Origin: Actinoallomurus iriomotensis
Lineage (GTDB): Bacteria > Actinomycetota > Actinomycetes > Streptosporangiales > Streptosporangiaceae
Direction: 5' to 3'
Assembly (NCBI RefSeq): GCF_030269445.1
Contig: NZ_BSTJ01000016.1
Span: 179,194 to 243,193, forward strand
Length of the DNA: 64,000 nt
Shown: positions 18,270 through 26,507 of the stretch, piece by piece
How positions within the stretch are numbered: the stretch's first letter is position 1
Layout of the letters: each line of letters begins with the position of its first letter
Position numbers and translations under genes: made by a program
Notes under the pieces: model-generated
The model's input: only the letters and a program-made list of their open reading frames with translations
Database searches by the model: none
What the model was told of the DNA's origin: nothing

Positions 18270-18745
18270 TGCGCGTCCTCGGAGTGGCCTTGCTGACGGC
18301 CGCCGCGGTCTTCTGCGGGTGGTCGGGCTGGACCTATCACCAGAGCGCGCACTCGTCGTCCGTGCCGTTCGCGCGGGCACGCGACCAGGTGCGGCGGGAC
18401 GCCCGGCAGGAGATCGCCGTCCTCAACACCCTGGACCCGCGGCAGAGCGACGCGGGCCTGAGCCGCTGGCTGGACGCCTCGACCGGGACGCTGCGCGACT
18501 CGCTGCGGCGTACGTCGGCGCAGGACCGGCAGAAGGCCCTCAGTTCCGGCACCGCCGCGGTGGGCACCGTCACCGACCTCGCGGTGACCGAGCTGGACAC
18601 GCACGCCGGCACCGCCCAGGTCATCGCGACCGTCCAGGTCAAGCTCGGCAGCTCCCTGGAACGCAAGCGGTTCACCGCCGTACTGGCGCGTACGGGCGCC
18701 CGGTGGAAGCTCAGCTCGCTCACCGCCGTGCCGGTCGGCGCCTAG
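18269..18745 (+). CDS. Mce-associated membrane protein, Mas type A, first copy
   Basis: A 158-residue protein with one N-terminal membrane helix (about 3-22) and an extracytoplasmic domain resembling the NTF2-like fold of Mce-associated proteins, which stabilise the Mce complex. The helical part contains ARARDQVRRDARQEIAVLNT, and the strand region ends GARWKLSSLTAVPVG. It is homologous in the same order to the product of 19444-20199 but lacks that protein's long acidic N-terminus. It overlaps the mceF stop. Confidence 0.8.
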   Translation: MRVLGVALLTAAAVFCGWSGWTYHQSAHSSSVPFARARDQVRRDARQEIAVLNTLDPRQSDAGLSRWLDASTGTLRDSLRRTSAQDRQKALSSGTAAVGTVTDLAVTELDTHAGTAQVIATVQVKLGSSLERKRFTAVLARTGARWKLSSLTAVPVGA

Positions 18746-18756
18746 GAGGAGGGTCG

Positions 18757-19413
18757 TTGAGCGTCACCGAAGAGCCCAAGACCGTCGAAGCGGCCGAGAC
18801 CGAAGAAGCGGCGGTCGCCGAAGAGGCCGAGGTCGCCGAAAAGACGGAGGTCGCCGAAAAGACGGAGGCCGTTGAGAAGACCGAGGACGCCGACGCTCCG
18901 CGTCGCCGGCGGATCCGCCGGCCGTGGGCGTTCGTCCTGGCGTTCACGCTGGTGTTCGCGCTGGCCGGGGCGGGGTTGCAGGTGCTGAGCGCGCGGGCGC
19001 GGCACGATCCGGCGCTCCGTGACCGGGCGCTGGTCGACACCGAGGCGACGTCGGTCGTCATCGGCGATGTCAGCAACGGGCTCACCAAGATCTTCTCGTA
19101 CACGCCGGACAGCACGGCGACCACCGAGCAGGACGCGGCCGAGGTGCTGAGCGGTACCGCCGCGAGTGAGTACCGGACGCTGTTCGCCCAGGTGAAGCAG
19201 CACGCGGCGGCGGAACGGCTGACGGTCACGACCCATGTCGTACGGGCGGGTGTCGTGCGGCTCACCCGCGACACGGCGCAGCTCCTGGTCTTCCTCGACC
19301 AGGTCATCGTCCGCAAGGACCGGCCCAAGGGCATGTCGGCGGCGGCCCAGCTCTCGGTCACCGCCCGGCGCCAGGGCGGCCACTGGCGCATCGTCGACAT
19401 GCACGCCCGGTAA
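18757..19413 (+). CDS. Mce-associated membrane protein, Mas type B, first copy
   Basis: A 218-residue protein. A cytoplasmic, highly acidic N-terminus of about 45 residues is built from a repeated VAEKTE unit. A basic stretch (RRRRIRRP), one membrane helix (about 57-77) and an outer domain follow. The TTG start at 18757 is chosen because AGGAGGAGGG lies immediately upstream and no ATG or GTG fits. The outer domain matches that of the gene at 20232-20822 (FSYTPDSTATTEQ versus FSYDYTDAGRTQQ; both end in a GHWRI/GRWKI strand), so the two form the type B pair. Confidence 0.78.
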   Translation: MSVTEEPKTVEAAETEEAAVAEEAEVAEKTEVAEKTEAVEKTEDADAPRRRRIRRPWAFVLAFTLVFALAGAGLQVLSARARHDPALRDRALVDTEATSVVIGDVSNGLTKIFSYTPDSTATTEQDAAEVLSGTAASEYRTLFAQVKQHAAAERLTVTTHVVRAGVVRLTRDTAQLLVFLDQVIVRKDRPKGMSAAAQLSVTARRQGGHWRIVDMHAR

Positions 19414-19443
19414 CCCGTACGGCTCCAGGAAAGGTGACAGTAG

Positions 19444-20199
19444 GTGGCACGGACCACAGCCGAGAAACGACCCACGGAGCCCGACGAGGCCGCGGAGCCT
19501 CAGCCCGAGGAGCCGGCACCCGAGGAGCCGACGCCCGCGGACGCGGCGTCCGAGGAGGCCGAACCGGAGCAGGCGGCACCCGAGGAGACCGACGGTGAAG
19601 AGGCCGAGGCCACCGAGGAGACCGAAGCCGGGGACGCCGCGGACGAGGACGCCGCGAAGAAGGCGTCGCGGAGGCGCCTGCCCCGCATCTCCGATCCGGT
19701 CCTGCTGGTGGCGGCCGTGCTCGTGGTCGTGGCGGGCGTGTGCGCCGGATACTTCGGGTGGTCCTGGTACGGCGCGGCGCACGACGACTCCCTCGCCTAC
19801 TCCCGCGACCGCGACGCCGTCCTGCGCGCCGCCGAGCAGGGCGTGCAGAACATGAACACCCTGGACTACCGCAAGGTGGAGCAGGGCCTGGCGTCCTGGG
19901 AGGCGTCCACGACCGGCGACCTGCACCAGCAGCTCGTCCAGGGCAGCGCCCAGTTCTCCCAGCAGGTACGGGCCGCCAAGACGGTCACCACCGCGAAGAT
20001 CCTCGACGCCGCCGTGACCGAGCTGGACGACCGGGCGGGCAAGGCCGGCGCGATCGTCGCCGTGCAGATCACCGTCACGCCGCCGACCGGAACGCCGGCC
20101 ACCAAGCAGAGCCGCATGCGGGCGCAGCTGACCCGTACGTCGTCCGGCTGGAAGCTGAGCGCGCTCGGCCAGGCCCCCGTCGGCACGACCGCCGGCTGA
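19444..20199 (+). CDS. Mce-associated membrane protein, Mas type A, second copy
   Basis: A 251-residue paralogue of the gene at 18269-18745. The outer domain aligns along its length (MNTLDYRKVEQGLASWEAST versus LNTLDPRQSDAGLSRWLDAS; the ends are SGWKLSALGQAPVG and ARWKLSSLTAVPVG). It differs by an acidic, Pro/Glu/Ala-rich cytoplasmic N-terminus of about 85 residues ahead of the membrane helix (about 88-110). The GTG start follows AAAGGTGA. Such acidic extensions occur in Mas proteins; their partner is unknown. Confidence 0.8.
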   Translation: MARTTAEKRPTEPDEAAEPQPEEPAPEEPTPADAASEEAEPEQAAPEETDGEEAEATEETEAGDAADEDAAKKASRRRLPRISDPVLLVAAVLVVVAGVCAGYFGWSWYGAAHDDSLAYSRDRDAVLRAAEQGVQNMNTLDYRKVEQGLASWEASTTGDLHQQLVQGSAQFSQQVRAAKTVTTAKILDAAVTELDDRAGKAGAIVAVQITVTPPTGTPATKQSRMRAQLTRTSSGWKLSALGQAPVGTTAG

Positions 20200-20231
20200 G
20201 CCCGCCGCCCCTTCGCGAGAGGAACCTCCGC

Positions 20232-20822
20232 ATGCCCTCCCTCCCGTTCGTCATCCGCCGCCGTACCGCCGAGGACGACAAGGCGCCGAAGCGGACGCGC
20301 GAGCGCCGGGTCCGGCGCCTGCCGGCCGTCCTGGGCGTCGTGACGGTGCTGCTGGGCGGCCTGGCGGTGTGGTTCGCCGACGAGGCGGGCGCCGTACGCG
20401 ACCGCGCCGGAGCCGGCAACGTCGCGCTGACCGACCCGGCGCGTACGAGCGAGGTCACGGGTCAGGTGAGCGACGCCGTGAACGCCCTGTTCTCCTACGA
20501 CTACACCGACGCGGGCCGGACGCAACAGGCCGAGGACAGCCTGCTCACCGGCAAGGCGGTCGGCCAGTACGACACCATGATCGCCCAGGTGCGTACGCAG
20601 GCTCCCACCCAGAAGCTCGTCCTGACCACGACGGTCACCGACAGCGCGGTGGAGATGCTCGAAGGCGACCGCGCCCGCCTGCTCGTCTTCGCCGACCAGC
20701 GCAACACCCGCACGAGCGGCAAGCAGACCACGTACGCCGCGGCCATGCTCGCCGTCGACGCGGTCCGCCGGGACGGCCGCTGGAAGATCAGCAACCTGGA
20801 CACGCTGAACGTGCCGCGCTGA
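20232..20822 (+). CDS. Mce-associated membrane protein, Mas type B, second copy
   Basis: A 196-residue paralogue of 18757-19413, with a short basic rather than acidic N-terminus, a membrane helix at about 30-50 and the same outer domain (VNALFSYDYTDAGRTQQAED; RLLVFADQ). The ATG follows GAGAGGAACC. It is the last gene of the mce operon. A 101-bp gap and a hairpin separate it from the next gene, which may be a separate unit or the operon's tail. Confidence 0.78.
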   Translation: MPSLPFVIRRRTAEDDKAPKRTRERRVRRLPAVLGVVTVLLGGLAVWFADEAGAVRDRAGAGNVALTDPARTSEVTGQVSDAVNALFSYDYTDAGRTQQAEDSLLTGKAVGQYDTMIAQVRTQAPTQKLVLTTTVTDSAVEMLEGDRARLLVFADQRNTRTSGKQTTYAAAMLAVDAVRRDGRWKISNLDTLNVPR

Positions 20823-20890
20823 ACGATCACTCCTGAGGGGGACCGGACCGGCGCCCGCGAGGGAGGAGCCGGAGGTGCCGTACCCCGGAT

Positions 20891-20915
20891 CCTGAGGACC
20901 TCACGACTCCTCAGG
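20891..20915 (+). terminator. Hairpin between the mce operon and the next gene, overlapping its ribosome binding site
   Basis: A perfect 8-bp stem (CCTGAGGA / TCCTCAGG) with a nine-base loop. Its 3' arm supplies the first bases of the AGGAGG site of the gene at 20924. It could attenuate transcription leaving the mce operon or mask that ribosome binding site; there is no U-tract. Confidence 0.4.
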
Positions 20916-20923
20916 AGGAAACG

Positions 20924-21463
20924 ATGACCAGCGCGACCGTACGGCCGCCGGAGACGGTGCCCCGCTGGGCGGTGCGGGCCGCCCATCTCATCCCGCTGTG
21001 CACCCTGCCGTCGGGCCTGTGGCGGGTCGCGTTCGTCCTGGGGCTCGCCGGGCACCGGGGGCCGCCGCGGCCCTGGGATTCGGCGGTGATCCTGTCGCTC
21101 TCGGTGGTCTCCGAGGCTCTCGCGCTGCTCGCGCTCGGGCTCGTACGCCCGTGGGGCGAGGTGGTGCCGGACGGGATCCCGCTGCTGGGCGGCCGGCGGA
21201 TCCCGACGATGGCGGCGGTCGTGCCGGCGGCCCTCGGGGCGTGCGCGGTCACCGTGATCTGGACGTTCGCGGCGGTGAACTCCCCCGATCTGGCGAACGG
21301 CGCGGCCGGCTTTCACGGTCCGGCGCTGTGGGCGATCTATGGCTGTTACGCGCCGCTTCTCGCCTGGGGTCCGCTGCTGGCCGCGGTGACCGTGGCCTAC
21401 CACCGCCGCCGTTCGCGTCCGGCATCCCGCTCGGCCGCGCTCAGACGCGATTGGCCTCGGTGA
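20924..21463 (+). CDS. Predicted four-helix membrane protein
   Basis: A 179-residue hydrophobic protein with four predicted membrane segments (about 18-40, 52-75, 91-115, 133-155) and a basic C-terminus. No known catalytic motif is visible. The ATG follows AGGAGG at five bases. The 3' end overlaps the convergent TetR gene by 23 bp. Function unknown. Confidence 0.65.
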   Translation: MTSATVRPPETVPRWAVRAAHLIPLCTLPSGLWRVAFVLGLAGHRGPPRPWDSAVILSLSVVSEALALLALGLVRPWGEVVPDGIPLLGGRRIPTMAAVVPAALGACAVTVIWTFAAVNSPDLANGAAGFHGPALWAIYGCYAPLLAWGPLLAAVTVAYHRRRSRPASRSAALRRDWPR

Positions 21464-21983
21464 TGACCGCGGCGGCGAGGCGCGCGGACCGCGCCGCGAT
21501 CTCGCGTGGGGGCATGTCCCGGCCGTGCTCCAGCCACCAGGTGATCGTCTGCAGGAACATGGCCGACAGCAGGCTGGGCGCCAGCTGGTCGGGATCGTCC
21601 TCCCGAAAATGCTCCGTGGTCATCGCGGCGAGCGCGGCGCGCATCCGGTCGGCGAACCAGGGGCTGCCCCGGCGGCCCAGCAGCGCGCCGTACAGCCGTC
21701 GGTAGGCGGCCACGTGCTCGAAGAAGCCCACCCACCGTTCGCCGCTCGGCCGTGCGTCGCCGTCCACCGTGCCGCGCAGCTCGGCCATCGCCTCATCGAA
21801 GATCTGCTCGACCAGGTGGTACTTGTCGCGGTAGTTGCGGTAGAAGGCCGCCCGGCTCACCATCGCCCGGGAGGTGATCTCCCCGACCGTGATCCGGTCG
21901 AAGCCGCGCTCCTCGATGAGCTCCACCAGCGCCTCACGCAGCAGCTTGCGCGTACGCCTGACCCGCACGTTGGGCTGAGACAC
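21441..21983 (-). CDS. TetR-family regulator, divergent from quinone reductase
   Basis: A 180-residue repressor. The N-terminal HTH is clear (RITVGEITSRAMVSRAAFYRNYRDKY split over the recognition helix, residues about 28-53), followed by a helical ligand domain of the TetR_C type. The GTG at 21981-21983 has GGAG six bases upstream; a longer reading from an ATG at 22076 would run through the operators and is rejected. It stands head to head with the quinone oxidoreductase at 22117 and most likely represses it and itself through the palindromes in between. Confidence 0.85.
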   Translation of the reverse strand: MSQPNVRVRRTRKLLREALVELIEERGFDRITVGEITSRAMVSRAAFYRNYRDKYHLVEQIFDEAMAELRGTVDGDARPSGERWVGFFEHVAAYRRLYGALLGRRGSPWFADRMRAALAAMTTEHFREDDPDQLAPSLLSAMFLQTITWWLEHGRDMPPREIAARSARLAAAVITEANRV

Positions 21984-21994
21984 TTCCGGCTCCT

Positions 21995-22082
21995 TGTCTC
22001 GACTGGGACAGACCCCGCGAATCGGCGCTTGTCGTGGCAGGGACCACCCGCCAAGACTGGTCGACCGAGACACCATGTCTCG
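21995..22082. promoter_or_regulatory. Two GTCTC-type operators between TetR and quinone reductase genes
   Basis: A perfect inverted repeat CGAGAC-ACCAT-GTCTCG occupies 22066-22082. A second, imperfect site TGTCTC-N4-GGGACA lies at 21995-22010, close to the TetR start. Both share the GTCTC/GAGAC half-site, so one regulator could bind both. Confidence 0.6.
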
Positions 22083-22116
22083 TTGCGATCAGACTGTCAA
22101 CGGAGAGGAGCCGATC

Positions 22117-23088
22117 GTGCGGGTGGTCAGGGTGCGTGAGTTCGGGACGCCGGAGGTGCTCCGCGTCGAGGAGATGCCGGAGCCGGAACCGGGGGCGGGC
22201 CAGGTGGTGGTGGCCGTCGAGACGGCCGGCGTCGGGTACGGCGATGTGATCGTGCGGTCAGGAGGGTATCCGTTCCCGCTGCCGTACGTGCCCGGCCTGG
22301 AAGTGGGCGGGCAGGTCGTCGCGGTCGGTCCCGGGACGGACCGGTCGTTGCTCGGCCGTCGCGTCGTGGCCACCACCGTGGGCAACACCGGCGGCTACGG
22401 GGAGCGCGCCCTGGCGCCGGCCGCGTGGACGTTCCCCGTGCCGAACGAGCTGGCCCTGCCGGTGGCGCTGGCCGTCTTCCAGGCCGGCGCGGTGGCGAGC
22501 GGGATGCTGGCCGCCATGCGCGTACGCGACGGTGAGACCGTGCTGATCACCGCCGCGGCGGGCCGGATCGGATCGCTGCTGGTGCAGCTCGCCAAGGCGG
22601 CCGGGGCGACGGTGATCGGCGCGGCCGGGGCGGACAAGGCCGCCGCGGTCGAGGACTTCGGCGCGGACCATGCGGTCGACTACGGCGCCGGGGACTGGCC
22701 GGACCGGGTGCGCGCGCTCAGCGGCGGCGGCGTGGACGTCGTGCTCGACGCGATCGGCGGCGAGATCGGCGCCCAGGCCCTGGAGGCCGCCGCGGACGGC
22801 CGCGGCAGGTTCGGGATCTACGGCTTCGCCTCCGGTGCCTGGCTGCCGCTCGACGCCCAGGTGCTCGCCCGGCGCGGGCTGACCGTGGCCGGCCCGCTCG
22901 GCGCCGTGTTCGCCAAGCCCGACGCCGAGCAGCGCGACGACGCCGAGCGCGCGTTGGCCGCGGCGGCGGACGGCCGCCTCCGACCGCGGATCCACGCCAC
23001 CTACCCGCTGGACCGCGCCGCGGACGCGCACGCCGAGATCGAGCGGCGCCGCTCGGTCGGCGCCGTGCTGCTCGCCGTGCCGGCCTGA
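22117..23088 (+). CDS. Zinc-independent quinone oxidoreductase (zeta-crystallin type MDR)
   Basis: A 323-residue NADPH-dependent reductase of quinones or enones. The GroES-like N-terminal domain (about 1-120) lacks zinc-binding cysteines. The Rossmann domain shows AAAGRIGSLLVQLAKAAGA, a slight variant of the usual AAAGGVG nucleotide motif. The GTG at 22117 follows GGAGAGGAG. Under divergent TetR control and next to a hydroquinone reductase, it fits a quinone or electrophile detoxification unit. Confidence 0.85.
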   Translation: MRVVRVREFGTPEVLRVEEMPEPEPGAGQVVVAVETAGVGYGDVIVRSGGYPFPLPYVPGLEVGGQVVAVGPGTDRSLLGRRVVATTVGNTGGYGERALAPAAWTFPVPNELALPVALAVFQAGAVASGMLAAMRVRDGETVLITAAAGRIGSLLVQLAKAAGATVIGAAGADKAAAVEDFGADHAVDYGAGDWPDRVRALSGGGVDVVLDAIGGEIGAQALEAAADGRGRFGIYGFASGAWLPLDAQVLARRGLTVAGPLGAVFAKPDAEQRDDAERALAAAADGRLRPRIHATYPLDRAADAHAEIERRRSVGAVLLAVPA

Positions 23089-23094
23089 GCGCGG

Positions 23095-24084
23095 TCAGAC
23101 GGGGGCGGTCACGGCCTCGCCGGAGGCGACCGGACCGGGCGGTGTCCCGTCGCCGAAGGGCCGTCCGCCGAGCCGATCCCGGCCGTGCGGGGTGAGCCAG
23201 CCGGAGGTGTCCGGGCCGAGCGGCACGACACCGGTGGGGTTCACGTCGCGGTGGACGACGTAGTAGTGCTCCTTGATCTGCGGAAAGTCGATGGTGTCCC
23301 CGAAGCCCGGGGTCTGGAACAGATCCCGGGCGTACGCCCACAGCACTGGCATCTCGGCGAGTTTGCCGCGATTGCACTTGAAGTGCCCGTGGTAGACGGC
23401 GTCGAAGCGGACGAGCGTGGTGAACAGCCTGATGTCGGCCTCGGTGATGGTGTCCCCGACGAGGTACCGGCGGGCGGCGAGGTGCTCTTCGAGGATGTCG
23501 AGGCGCCGGAACAGCTTGCGGTAGGCGCGCTCGTAGGCGTCCTGGCCCGTGGCGAACCCGGCCTCGTAGACGGCGTTGTTGACGTCGCGGAAGACGTCGG
23601 CGTTGATCGTGTCGATCTCGTCCCGGTGCCGCTCGGGGTACAGATCGGGCGCACCGGGCCGGTGGTGCGCCCTCCACTCGGTGGACAGGTCGAGCGTGAT
23701 CTGCGCGAAGTCGTTGGTGACGACCTTGCCGGTGGGGATGTCGACGATGGCCGGCACGGTGATCCCGAGCGGGTAGTCCGGGTCCCGCGCGAAGAAGGCC
23801 TCCTGGAGCCGTTCGATCTTCAGCACGGGGTCCCGGCCGCCGGGGTCGAGGTCGAAGGTCCAGCTCCGCTCGTCGTGCGTCGGCCCGCAGATGCCCATGG
23901 ACAGCACGGGTTCCAGTCCGAGGAGCCGCCGCACGATGACACTGCGGTTGGCCCACGGACAGGCCCGGCTGACGACGAGCCGGTAGCGGCCGGGCTCGAC
24001 GGGGTACCCGTCCCGCCCGTCGGCGGTGATACGCGTGGTGAGATAACGCTGGTCCCGGACGTACGCGGACCCATCAGTGCCCAT
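23095..24084 (-). CDS. Glutathionyl-hydroquinone reductase family protein (Xi-class GST)
   Basis: A 329-residue thioredoxin-fold enzyme that reductively removes a thiol adduct from hydroquinones. The active-site cysteine lies in SRACPWANRSVI (about residues 39-50), and the glutathione S-transferase C-terminal helical domain with QDAYERAYRKLFRRLDILEE and the conserved DIRLFTTLVRFDAVYHGHFK region follows. It is full length for the family. Actinomycetes generally make mycothiol rather than glutathione, so the physiological substrate is probably a mycothiol adduct. It converges on the quinone reductase with six bases between stop codons. Confidence 0.87.
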   Translation of the reverse strand: MGTDGSAYVRDQRYLTTRITADGRDGYPVEPGRYRLVVSRACPWANRSVIVRRLLGLEPVLSMGICGPTHDERSWTFDLDPGGRDPVLKIERLQEAFFARDPDYPLGITVPAIVDIPTGKVVTNDFAQITLDLSTEWRAHHRPGAPDLYPERHRDEIDTINADVFRDVNNAVYEAGFATGQDAYERAYRKLFRRLDILEEHLAARRYLVGDTITEADIRLFTTLVRFDAVYHGHFKCNRGKLAEMPVLWAYARDLFQTPGFGDTIDFPQIKEHYYVVHRDVNPTGVVPLGPDTSGWLTPHGRDRLGGRPFGDGTPPGPVASGEAVTAPV

Positions 24085-24169
24085 GCGGCCCTCCCGGCTC
24101 TATTCGGACAACACGGTAGCCCCTACCCACGGCCGGAGCTCGATCACCACGGCCCGCTCGGCGGGGGCC

Positions 24170-25065
24170 TCATTCGCCGCGCGGGCGGACGAGCGCCTGG
24201 AACTCGCTCCAGCGGACCCGGGGCCGGGGCAGGTCACGGCGGTTCACGTAGCGCGTGGTCGCCTTCTGGACCCGGCGGAGGGTACGGACGGCGTCCTGCG
24301 GTGTGCTGGTGGAGCCCGGCTCGACGACCTTGGAGGGGACCAGCAGCCAGCCGTCGCCGTCCTTTCGCAGTTCGCCGCGGATCAGGGCTTTCCGCACGGC
24401 CGCGAGTTCGTCATTGTGCTCGTGCACCAGCAGGCTCGCCGGGCCGGGGGTGACCTCGCACTCGGGGGCCACGCGGAAGCCGCCTTCGGTCGTCACCGAC
24501 GGACGCGCATGAGCAGGGGCGCGCCGGACTCGTCGCGGGCACCCAGAACGGCGCTGGGAAACCGCGCCAGCGGCTCCGCGCCGGGCGGCGCGTCGCTCAC
24601 CGTGACCGCACCGGGTGGCTTGGCCCGGAGGAGCTCTTCGAGGGGCGGCCGGACACTCACGTCGGTGGGCGTGACGGTGATGAGGAGCCGCAGGTAGTAC
24701 CACTCCATGAACCAGCGGGCCGGCGGCCGGACGTACGCGCGGCTGTGCGGCTGGCGCTCGAACAGGATCCGCCAGTACTCCTCCGCGCCGTTCGGACCGG
24801 TCATGATCTCATCCGGGCAGACGGCGGTGCCGGCGATGAACACCTGGGGCGCGTCGGTGAGCCCGCTGCCGGTCGGGTCGGAGAACGCAGCGCCACCCGC
24901 CCGTCACGACGTACGTTGATCGCCTTCTGCGCGAACGCCAGGGAGGTCGTGACCAGCAGTGTCCCGTCCTCGCGCAGTCGCGCCGCGGTGGGCCAGGTCA
25001 GCGGGGTACCGTCACGGGCGGCGTCCGGGCGGTGAACGGGCCAGGAAGTAAGCGATTCCTGACAT
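24170..25065 (-). pseudogene. Flavin split-barrel (pyridoxamine-phosphate-oxidase-like) protein, broken by three frameshifts
   Basis: Pieces in different frames join into one protein if single-base changes are undone. A start MSGIAYFLAR at 25065 shifts near 25015 to DGTPLTWPTAARLREDGTLL. After VNVRRDGR-like strand NVRRDGRVAL a second shift near 24895 leads to the frame holding AGTAVCPDEI and ending LLMRVRR at 24493. A third shift near 24497 leads to TTEGGFRVAPE and the C-terminal region to 24170. The early part is the split-barrel flavin domain; the later part is the extension these actinomycete proteins carry. Three independent indels make a sequencing slip unlikely. The intact enzyme would have bound FMN or F420. 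Confidence 0.7.
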
Positions 25066-25380
25066 AGGGCGGTGGAGAAGAGAAGGTCCTAGGCCGGTGC
25101 GCGCACTCGTTCGCAGCGCCTTGGCCTGCGTGGTGCGGACCGGCGTGCGCGCGCATCCCGCGCGGTGAACTCACAGGACCGCGCCGGGGACCGGTCGTTC
25201 ACGGTGACGACGCCCGACCGGTCGACGCCGGGCGACGCGGCACCCGCGCCGGTGACCCGTCAGGCCACGCCGCGCCGTCCGCCGCCGCGCCCGGCGGCAG
25301 GCGGCAGGCGGCAGTGGCACCCGGTGGCTTGAACGCCGAAGGTGAATCCGACGCAGCCGTCGCCGGACGATGCCCACCGC

Positions 25381-25740
25381 ACCATCCCGGCGGCACGAAG
25401 CCGGCCGGCGAACGAGAACGGCGCCGCCCCGGCCGGCCGATCGCCGGGGTGGGCGACGAACCCCACGGGCGAGCGGAGACGGCCCGTGAAAGGCGGGCGC
25501 CACCGGCCGCGACGTACAGCCGCGGATCACCGATGCCGGCACCGCTGCGGGTCGTCGCCGTCGCGTCCGAGGCGACGGTCATGCCCCGTCGCGGGCGGCC
25601 GGCACCCCAGGCCGACCTCGGCCAGACGATGCCGGCCGCACCCACCCCGGCGGCACGAGGCAGGCGGGCGAACGAGAACGGCGCCGCCTCGATCGGCACG
25701 ACCGGCCGATCGCCGGGACGGGGAACGAACCCCACCGGCA
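25381..25740. repeat. Degenerate GC-rich repeat pair R1
   Basis: Two related segments of about 90-100 bp (25381-25470 and about 25645-25740) share long matches such as CGGCGGCACGA, GCGAACGAGAACGGCGCCGC, GGCCGATCGCCGGG and ACGAACCCCAC. Open frames cross the area on both strands, but the two copies are read in different frames, so coding is not supported. The flanks, 25066-25380, hold no recognisable gene. Confidence 0.65.
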
Positions 25741-25863
25741 GGCCGAGACGGCCCGTGAGACGCGGACGCCGGCGGCCGCCGACGCGTGGCCGCTTCCGAC
25801 CCGCGACGCCGACGGCGAGCGCCGCGGGAGGGCCCGCATCGGTGGGCCGCGGTGCAACGGCCA

Positions 25864-26070
25864 CGCGCGATATCCGGTGCTCGGCCCAGCCGGCGACGGC
25901 CCACCCGCGTACCGGCCCGGCGGCGATCATCATGCCGTGCGGGCCGGGACGGCGGGGCCGCGGCGCTCTCGGTGGCGCCACGGCTACGCGCGATGTCCGG
26001 TGCTCGGCCCACCCGGCGAGGGCCGGACCGGTGGTGGCCCGGCGGCCGTCATCGTGCCGGTGCGGGCCGG
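25864..26070. repeat. Degenerate GC-rich repeat pair R2
   Basis: Two copies of about 84 bp (25864-25947 and 25987-26070) share CGCGCGAT-TCCGGTGCTCGGCCCA, CCGGCGA-GGCC, GGCCCGGCGGC and GCGGGCCGGG and are separated by 39 bp. The block ends 14 bp before the stop codon of the first lsr2 gene. Like R1 it has no supported gene and looks like a decayed tandem duplication. Confidence 0.65.
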
Positions 26071-26083
26071 GCGGCGAGGTCGC

Positions 26084-26476
26084 TCAGCGACTCGCGGCCT
26101 GGAACTTCGTCTGGGGGACCTTCGCGCCCGGGTTCTTGGCCCGGCCGGGATCCTTCGCCTCGTACGCCTGGACGATCTCAGCGGGGATCCGGCCCCGGTC
26201 GTTGATGGAGATCCCGTGTTCCTTCGCCCAGCCCCGGATGTCGGCAGCACGCTCACGGTTGTGCGCCGTGCGGCCGCGTCCTCCGCGTCCGGTGCGGCGA
26301 GCGCCGGCCTTGCGCCCCTTCTCAACGTACGGCGCGAACACCTTGCGAAGCTTGTCCGCGTTTTTCGACCTGAGATCGATTTCGTAGGGGACGCCGTCGA
26401 GTGAAAAGCTCACCGTCTCGTCCGCCGGCTTGCCGTCGATGTCATCGAGGAGCCGAACGATCGTTTCTTGTGCCAT
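26084..26476 (-). CDS. lsr2: Lsr2 nucleoid-associated protein
   Basis: A 130-residue H-NS-like silencer of AT-rich DNA. The N-terminal dimerisation domain is DETVSFSLDGVPYEIDLRSKNADKLRK in two parts (residues about 19-46), a basic linker follows, and the C-terminal DNA-binding domain contains IRGWAKEHGISINDRGRIPA, whose RGR is the minor-groove hook. A Lys/Ala tail of about 25 residues follows. The ATG has GGAG ten bases upstream. It lies 31 bp downstream of a second Lsr2-type gene on the same strand and is probably co-transcribed with it. Confidence 0.93.
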   Translation of the reverse strand: MAQETIVRLLDDIDGKPADETVSFSLDGVPYEIDLRSKNADKLRKVFAPYVEKGRKAGARRTGRGGRGRTAHNRERAADIRGWAKEHGISINDRGRIPAEIVQAYEAKDPGRAKNPGAKVPQTKFQAASR

Positions 26477-26507
26477 CTCAATATCTCCTGCAGTCTCTCA
26501 CGGCCAG

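Noticed and set aside
25199..25981. Long leftward open frame of about 260 codons across the repeat block
   Set aside because: Pro/Arg/Ala-rich product, repeat copies fall in different frames, no ribosome binding site and no family similarity.
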